Shown piece after piece: positions 39,357 through 43,194 of a DNA stretch of 43,194 nt. The stretch's first letter is position 1. Every line of letters starts with the position of its first letter. The notes beneath the pieces are model-generated. The model did no database searches, was not told the DNA's origin, and worked only from the letters and a program-made list of their open reading frames with translations. The position numbers and the translations under genes are program-made. Source of the stretch: Pseudomonadota bacterium (GTDB lineage Bacteria; Pseudomonadota; Alphaproteobacteria; Micavibrionales; UBA2020); NCBI GenBank assembly GCA_023444705.1, contig JAEXMB010000051.1, positions 1-43,194 on the forward strand, given 5' to 3'.

Positions 39357-40325
39357 ATGACGGACAGCAAATATACCCGCGATCCCGCAGCGCTGGCGGC
39401 GCTCGGCGAGGAGGCCTATCGCGTCACCCAGCAGTGCGGCACCGAACCCCCGTTCAGAAACGCTTTCTGGGACAAGAAAGACCCCGGCATCTATGTCGAT
39501 GTGGTGTCGGGCGAACCGCTGTTTGCCTCGAGCGACAAATACGACAGCGGTTCGGGCTGGCCGAGCTTTGTGCGCCCATTGCAGGCCGCCCATATCGTCG
39601 AAAAGCGCGACGCCAGCCACGGCATGGTGCGCACCGAAGTACGTTCGCGTCATGGCGACAGCCATCTTGGCCATGTGTTCGAAGATGGCCCGCGCGATCA
39701 GGGGGGATTGCGCTATTGCATCAATTCGGCATCCCTGCGCTTCATCCCGGCGGCGGAACTGGCCGATCACGGCTATGGCGAATATGCGTATTTGTTTGGC
39801 GATGCCCATGCCCCGCTGATGACGGCGCAGTATACAGAGGAAACCGCCATTCTGGCGGGCGGCTGCTTCTGGGGTATGCAGGATTTGCTGCGCAAACAGC
39901 CGGGCGTGATCCGCACGCGCGTGGGCTATACGGGTGGTGAGGCGGAAACCGCGCGCTACGAAGACGTTAAAACCGGCAAGACAGGCCACGCCGAGGCCAT
40001 CGAAGTCGTGTTCGATCCCAAGCGCACCTCGTATCGCCAGTTGCTGGAATTCTTCTTTCGCATTCACGACCCGACCACGCTCAACCGTCAGGGTAACGAT
40101 GTCGGCACACAATATCGCTCCGCGATTTTCGTGAGCGACGACACGCAGGCAAAGATTGCGGCAGAGGTCATCGATAGCGTGAGCGCATCAGGGCGCTGGC
40201 CAGGGCCTATACGCACCGAAGTCGTGCGCGCGCGCCCGTTCTATCCGGCGGAAAGCGTGCATCAGGATTATCTCGAGAAAAATCCGGGTGGCTATACGTG
40301 CCATTGGGTGCGGCCAGACGCGTGA
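39357..40325 (+). CDS. msrBA: Fused methionine sulfoxide reductase MsrB-MsrA
   Basis: 322 residues. N-terminal MsrB domain (about 1-145): RVTQQCGTEPPFRNAFWDKK, SSDKYDSGSGWPSF, HGDSHLGHVFEDGP and catalytic Cys in RYCINSASLRF. The structural-zinc CxxC pairs of many MsrB proteins are absent (GIYVDVVSGEPLF and GSGWPSF). C-terminal MsrA domain (about 160-322) has the catalytic GCFWGMQ, GYTGGEAETARYEDV, HAEAIEVVFDP and DPTTLNRQGNDVGTQYRSAIF. The fusion repairs both R and S forms of methionine sulfoxide. The order MsrB-MsrA is the reverse of the common MsrA-MsrB fusion. A strong terminator follows. No signal peptide, so cytoplasmic. Confidence 0.93.
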   Translation: MTDSKYTRDPAALAALGEEAYRVTQQCGTEPPFRNAFWDKKDPGIYVDVVSGEPLFASSDKYDSGSGWPSFVRPLQAAHIVEKRDASHGMVRTEVRSRHGDSHLGHVFEDGPRDQGGLRYCINSASLRFIPAAELADHGYGEYAYLFGDAHAPLMTAQYTEETAILAGGCFWGMQDLLRKQPGVIRTRVGYTGGEAETARYEDVKTGKTGHAEAIEVVFDPKRTSYRQLLEFFFRIHDPTTLNRQGNDVGTQYRSAIFVSDDTQAKIAAEVIDSVSASGRWPGPIRTEVVRARPFYPAESVHQDYLEKNPGGYTCHWVRPDA

Positions 40326-40350
40326 GAGGCAAGGATTAAAACCACGCACA

Positions 40351-40383
40351 AAAAAACGGGCCGCGCAATGCGGCCCGTTTTTG
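40351..40383. terminator. Bidirectional terminator between msrBA and rpmG
   Basis: Arms ACGGGCCGC and GCGGCCCGT with loop GCAAT, A-run on the left and T-run on the right. It serves the convergent msrBA and rpmG transcripts. Confidence 0.92.
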
Positions 40384-40426
40384 TATCGGCGCCTGTTTGG
40401 GCAGGCAGCCGGAAACCGTCGAAGGC

Positions 40427-40597
40427 TTACTTCATTTTGCCTTCGGTATATTCCACGTGCTTTTTAACCACGGGATCGTATTTTTTCAGCTTGAGCTTCT
40501 CGGTGGTGTTGCGCGAGTTTTTGCTCGAGAAATAAACGTGGCCGGTGCCAGCAGAGCTAACCAGCTTGATCGTTGCGCGGGGGCCTTTTTTAGCCAT
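40427..40597 (-). CDS. rpmG: 50S ribosomal protein L33
   Basis: 56 residues, MAKKGPRATIKLVSSAGTGH followed by VYFSSKNSRNTTEKLKLKKY and ending in EYTEGKMK; preceded by AAGGATTTACGACT. Sequence and length match the zinc-free (Cys-less) form of L33. A -35/-10 pair at 40675-40702 is the likely promoter. It stands alone, convergent with msrBA. Confidence 0.96.
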   Translation of the reverse strand: MAKKGPRATIKLVSSAGTGHVYFSSKNSRNTTEKLKLKKYDPVVKKHVEYTEGKMK

Positions 40598-40674
40598 AGT
40601 CGTAAATCCTTGTCTATAACGTCACGCCATCTGCCGGCGCATGAGAATCTCTTACCCAAAACTTGGGACATGCG

Positions 40675-40702
40675 AAAATACCCTCCCGTTTCGGAAAGTC
40701 AA
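40675..40702 (-). promoter_or_regulatory. Likely promoter of rpmG
   Basis: On the minus strand: TTGACT, 16-base spacer, TATTTT, about 80 bases upstream of the rpmG start. Confidence 0.45.
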
Positions 40703-40735
40703 GCGATAGGGGCAAATTCAGCGGAATAAACCACC

Positions 40736-40773
40736 CGTATTTGACATAATGTATAAACAGAGCGTCAAATACG
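40736..40773. repeat. Long-loop inverted repeat at the chrR 3' end
   Basis: Arms CGTATTTGAC and GTCAAATACG separated by 18 bases; the right arm covers the chrR stop codon. There is no T-run on either strand, so it may be an operator or a weak RNA stem rather than a terminator. Confidence 0.4.
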
Positions 40774-41469
40774 GCGGAAAATATTGAACAGCTGCACGAA
40801 CATATTGTCAAAGCGCAGGGGCGCTTCGGTCAGTGTCAGGCAGGTGCAGCCGCTGTCCATCGCCCGCGGGCTGTGATGCAGGGCGGGATCGGTCACGATC
40901 ACCATGTCGCCGCGGCGGTAGTGGCCGGTTTCATCGCTGTAGCCGCCTTCCAGCACCAGCGTGATCTCGGTGCCGAAATGATAGTGCGTCGGGGTCGTCT
41001 GATGCGGGGCGAGCCTGAGCAGGCGCAGACGGCGCGAGCGCGGCTCGCTGCGGCACAAGGTAATGTCGATCTTGGCGATGCCGGGCGTGACATGCTCCCA
41101 GTCGAGCTTTTGCTGCGGGCAATGCGCGTCGACCAATTTGCGCAAAAGCTTGGGGATGGTGCAATCGCTGTCCTGAAGCGCGTCGGGGCAGGGGCCTTTG
41201 GTCTCGTCGCAGGGGCGCTGTTGGGGTTGCGTCATCGCAAGGATGTTGTTCAGACAGGTCTGTGTCACGCTGACGGGTTCGACGTTTTCGATCATGCGTC
41301 CGCCTGCGGCCTCAAACGATGCCATGCGCTGGCGCGCATCCTCGCTGACGGTCAGGTAGGCAGCCATCAGCATTGATTCATACGGCGGCAATACGCCCGC
41401 CGCATAGCGCATCAGCAGCGTTTCGGTGGTCAGCGCACCCGTATGCGCGTGTGAGGGCGAAGACATCAT
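40765..41469 (-). CDS. chrR: ChrR-like cupin anti-sigma factor lacking the usual zinc ligands in its N-terminal domain
   Basis: 234 residues. The ATG overlaps the rpoE stop (ATGATG), so the two are translationally coupled. The N-terminal anti-sigma domain has LLMRYAAGVLPPYESMLMAA, then YLTVSEDARQRM; in Rhodobacter ChrR this place holds H..xCxxC zinc ligands (HL..C..C). Here they are Tyr, Ser and Ala, so the domain cannot bind zinc in the standard way. The C-terminal cupin is intact, with THYHFGTEITLVLEGGY, RRGDMV and DPALHHSPRA giving the metal-binding His/Glu/His set. ChrR holds RpoE (ECF11) inactive until singlet oxygen or organic peroxide. Several Cys (PCDETKGPCPDALQDSDC) are unusual. Confidence 0.86.
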   Translation of the reverse strand: MMSSPSHAHTGALTTETLLMRYAAGVLPPYESMLMAAYLTVSEDARQRMASFEAAGGRMIENVEPVSVTQTCLNNILAMTQPQQRPCDETKGPCPDALQDSDCTIPKLLRKLVDAHCPQQKLDWEHVTPGIAKIDITLCRSEPRSRRLRLLRLAPHQTTPTHYHFGTEITLVLEGGYSDETGHYRRGDMVIVTDPALHHSPRAMDSGCTCLTLTEAPLRFDNMFVQLFNIFRRI

Positions 41470-42152
41470 GATGCTGATCCAAGCGCGTGGCGAAGTTTGT
41501 CCATAGCAAGACGCAGGCGCGATTTCACCGTGCCCAGCGGCAATTCGGTGGCATCGGAAATCGCCTGATGCGACTTGTCTTCGAAAAAAGCCATATGCAG
41601 CAGTTCTGCCTGTTCTTTGGGCAGGCTGTCGATGGCGGTATGCAGTTGTTCGATGGTGGCGCGGTCGGCGTATTCCTCGCTCTGCGGGTGCGGCGTGCTG
41701 CCGAGTGTGTCAAGCGCGTCGTCTTCAAGCGGCATGACGAATTTCTGGCGGCGCAGTGCGTCGATGCGTTTGTTGCGCGCAATGGTGAAGATCCACGTCG
41801 ACGCTGCCGCTTTTTTGGGGTTATAGCCAGCGGCCTTTTCCCAGACGGTGACGAAGGTGTTTTGCACGGCTTCTTCGGCTGTGGCTTCGTCGGCGCCGTT
41901 TTTGAGCAGGTAGCTTTTGATGCGCGGCGCGAAGAAATGGAACAGGCCGACAAAGGCCTCGCGGTCCTGATCGCGGCCCACGCGCACCAGCATATCGGCA
42001 TGGCGCGCCGCCTGCGAGGGCGTGGCGCTCTGTGCATCCTTGTCGCCGCTGATGACCGAAACGGGGGTTTTCATGCCCCTAGTAAGGCCTGAAAACGCGC
42101 CGGTGGCAATATCGCGCGGCGAAAAAAAGTGGGCGGACTGGACTGCGTACAT
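41466..42152 (-). CDS. rpoE: ECF sigma factor of the RpoE/ChrR (ECF11) type
   Basis: 228 residues from the ATG at 42152; the ATG at 42074 (MKTPVSVISG) is a shorter option with an overly close AGGGG. Region 2: LFHFFAPRIKSYLLKNGADE followed by AVQNTFVTVWEKAAGYNPKK and STWIFTIARNKRIDALRRQK. Region 4: LPKEQAELLHMAFFEDKSHQ, then LPLGTVKSRLRLAMDKLRHAL. The FFAP.IK.YL..G sequence and the coupled chrR gene identify the singlet-oxygen/peroxide-responsive group. It directs RNA polymerase to photooxidative-stress genes. A TCATCC...GTATAA element upstream (about 42180-42210, minus strand) is a weak candidate for an autoregulated promoter. Confidence 0.92.
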   Translation of the reverse strand: MYAVQSAHFFSPRDIATGAFSGLTRGMKTPVSVISGDKDAQSATPSQAARHADMLVRVGRDQDREAFVGLFHFFAPRIKSYLLKNGADEATAEEAVQNTFVTVWEKAAGYNPKKAAASTWIFTIARNKRIDALRRQKFVMPLEDDALDTLGSTPHPQSEEYADRATIEQLHTAIDSLPKEQAELLHMAFFEDKSHQAISDATELPLGTVKSRLRLAMDKLRHALGSAS

Positions 42153-42276
42153 AACGGGTAAACCTGTATTCCTTTGATTTTTATACGCACAGGCCTTGGC
42201 TTTGGATGATTAAATCGCTAAGCTGTTCATATTGTTAGGCGTTTTTGACGCCGCTCATGCGTGAAGGGGGATACCC

Positions 42277-42792
42277 ATGAAAAAAACGATGCTGACTGCG
42301 GCCGTAATGCTGTCGGGCCTGCTGGCGATGACGGCACCTGTCTGGGCGGCTGATCCGGTCGAGCTGGGCCACTACGGTGTGTGGAAAGCGCTGACGTTTG
42401 AGGAAAATGGCGGCAAGGTCTGCTTCATGACCGCCAAGCCCGAAAAGCAGGAAGGCAAGTTCACCAAGCGCGGCGATGTCGCGTTCTTCATCACCCACTG
42501 GGCCAAGGAAGGCACGCGCGACGTGGTCAGCGTGTCGATCGGCTATCCCTTCCGCGGCGGCAGCAACCTCAGCGTCACCATTGACGGCAAGGATTACAAG
42601 ATGGCGACCGATGGTGAAATGGCATGGGCCGCAGACAGCGCCACCGATGCCGCGATTTCCCAAGCCGTGCGCAAGGGCAGCAAGATGGTCATCAAAGGCA
42701 CGTCGCAGCGCGGCACCGCCACCACCGACACCTATAGCCTCAACGGCAGCGGTGATGCTTACAAGAAAATCAGCGCGGCCTGCGGCATGTAA
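42277..42792 (+). CDS. IalB-family (invasion-associated locus B) periplasmic protein
   Basis: 171 residues. Signal peptide MKKTMLTAAVMLSGLLAMTAPVWA, cleaved at VWA-A. The family pattern follows: HYGVWKALTFEENGGKVCFM, RGDVAFFITHW, VSVSIGYPFRGGSNLSVTID, GEMAWAADS, GTSQRGTATTDTYSLNGSGDAYKK and the final Cys (AACGM). The two Cys (GKVCFM and AACGM) likely form the family disulfide. IalB was named for erythrocyte invasion in Bartonella, but the family is common in non-pathogenic alphaproteobacteria as an envelope or stress protein. Divergent from rpoE; a strong terminator follows. Confidence 0.88.
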   Translation: MKKTMLTAAVMLSGLLAMTAPVWAADPVELGHYGVWKALTFEENGGKVCFMTAKPEKQEGKFTKRGDVAFFITHWAKEGTRDVVSVSIGYPFRGGSNLSVTIDGKDYKMATDGEMAWAADSATDAAISQAVRKGSKMVIKGTSQRGTATTDTYSLNGSGDAYKKISAACGM

Positions 42793-42816
42793 TTTACGCG
42801 CCGTAATCGCGCCAGC

Positions 42817-42848
42817 AAAAAACCCGCCAGTGATCTGGCGGGTTTTTT
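42817..42848. terminator. Bidirectional terminator between the IalB and surface-antigen genes
   Basis: Arms AACCCGCCAG and CTGGCGGGTT with loop TGAT, with A-run on the left and T-run on the right. It serves both convergent genes. Confidence 0.93.
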
Positions 42849-42867
42849 GTTTGGCCGGAGCGCTGTC

Positions 42868-43194
42868 TTAGTTGACAGGCGTCCAGGTGCCGTCGGGGTT
42901 GCGGCAGGCGCGACCGATGGCTTCTTCGGATTTGCCGCCGACCATGATGCTCTGGCGGTATTCGCGGCAGTAGGCGCCGGTTGCGCTCTGCGTGCCTTCG
43001 CGGATCGGGGTGATGGTGCCCGAGTTGCCGCTTTCAGGGTTGCTCCAGTTGATCTGCTGGTTCAGCGGCGCGTTGTAGGCGCGCTGTGCCGCAGCGTCGT
43101 GGTATTGCATGTCCGCACGGTCGAGCGAGCTGCCGATGGAAGAGCCTGCATAGGCGCCAAGCAGCGAGCCGACGATGGTCGCCGCGATGGCGCC
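42868..43194 (-). CDS. Glycine-zipper surface antigen, RT0821/Lpp0805 type (5' end cut off by window)
   Basis: At least 108 codons are open from the window edge to a TAA at 42868; no start is in the window. The visible N-terminal part is GAIAATIVGSLLGAYAGSSI with a repeated G-x3-G spacing (glycine zipper, a membrane-associated helical hairpin). After this come the soluble domain MQYHDAAAQRAYNAPLNQQI and W..P.SG..G.I.P, then YCREYRQSIMVGGKSEEAIG with RACRNPDGTW. Two Cys flank the last segment. It is an outer-membrane-associated lipoprotein-like or 17-kDa antigen family, usually about 150 residues, so perhaps 40-50 residues are missing. Confidence 0.82.
   Translation of the reverse strand, partial: GAIAATIVGSLLGAYAGSSIGSSLDRADMQYHDAAAQRAYNAPLNQQINWSNPESGNSGTITPIREGTQSATGAYCREYRQSIMVGGKSEEAIGRACRNPDGTWTPVN

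Noticed and set aside
1..43194. CRISPR arrays, insertion sequences or long tandem DNA repeats
   Set aside because: No regularly spaced short repeats, no terminal inverted repeats with a transposase, and no direct repeats apart from the PAS-encoding units were noticed.

Overview
The window looks like chromosomal DNA of a free-living alphaproteobacterium with roughly 60% GC. The evidence is a DivK-PleD pair, TTAA-N7-TTAA boxes of the CtrA type, GGAAC-N16/17-CGTT promoters of the EcfG general stress type, a DUF1849/EipB envelope protein, an IalB-family protein, a DUF484-XerC pair and a RpoE-ChrR sigma/anti-sigma pair. I cannot name the genus. There is no sign of prophage, insertion sequence, plasmid or CRISPR. 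Genes are tightly packed and no gene-free stretch exceeds 300 bases.

Layout. 1-3600: stress-type small membrane proteins (YqjE/holin-like, DUF883, DUF1328), a soluble triple-PAS chemoreceptor and a small anti-sigma-like protein; three promoters here match the EcfG consensus. 3800-8700: a CHASE3-PAS hybrid histidine kinase, an ECF sigma factor resembling EcfG, a divergent OmpR-type regulator, a PAP2 phosphatase and a cold-shock protein. 8944-11852: tRNA-Thr(CGT), then a PuuA-PuuB-like polyamine gamma-glutamylation pair. 11858-25011: mostly housekeeping (dnaX, ybaB/ebfC, xthA, a secreted nuclease, xerC, DUF484, transaldolase, priA, sixA, ppx/gppA, rnd). 25054-27304: three unrecognised Gly/Ala-rich membrane proteins on one strand. 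27553-30696: aspS and a second PuuB-like flavoprotein.

30701-36126 is the most unusual part. Four diverged paralogues of a membrane-anchored HExxH protein lie on the minus strand. Each has a HE[MLA]THIWQH motif, a downstream [EQ/ER]Q glutamate and four conserved cysteines. A HAD-type nucleotidase gene on the opposite strand interrupts them, and the last member sits directly behind a GGDEF diguanylate cyclase.

36314-43194: eipB, divK and pleD (with CtrA boxes before eipB and divK), a fused MsrB-MsrA, rpmG, chrR-rpoE, an IalB-family protein and the C-terminal part of a glycine-zipper surface antigen that runs off the right edge. Overall the window mixes core replication and repair genes with several stress and cell-cycle signalling modules (EcfG-like, RpoE/ChrR, CtrA/DivK/PleD, hybrid kinase) and an uncharacterised set of exported putative zinc peptidases.
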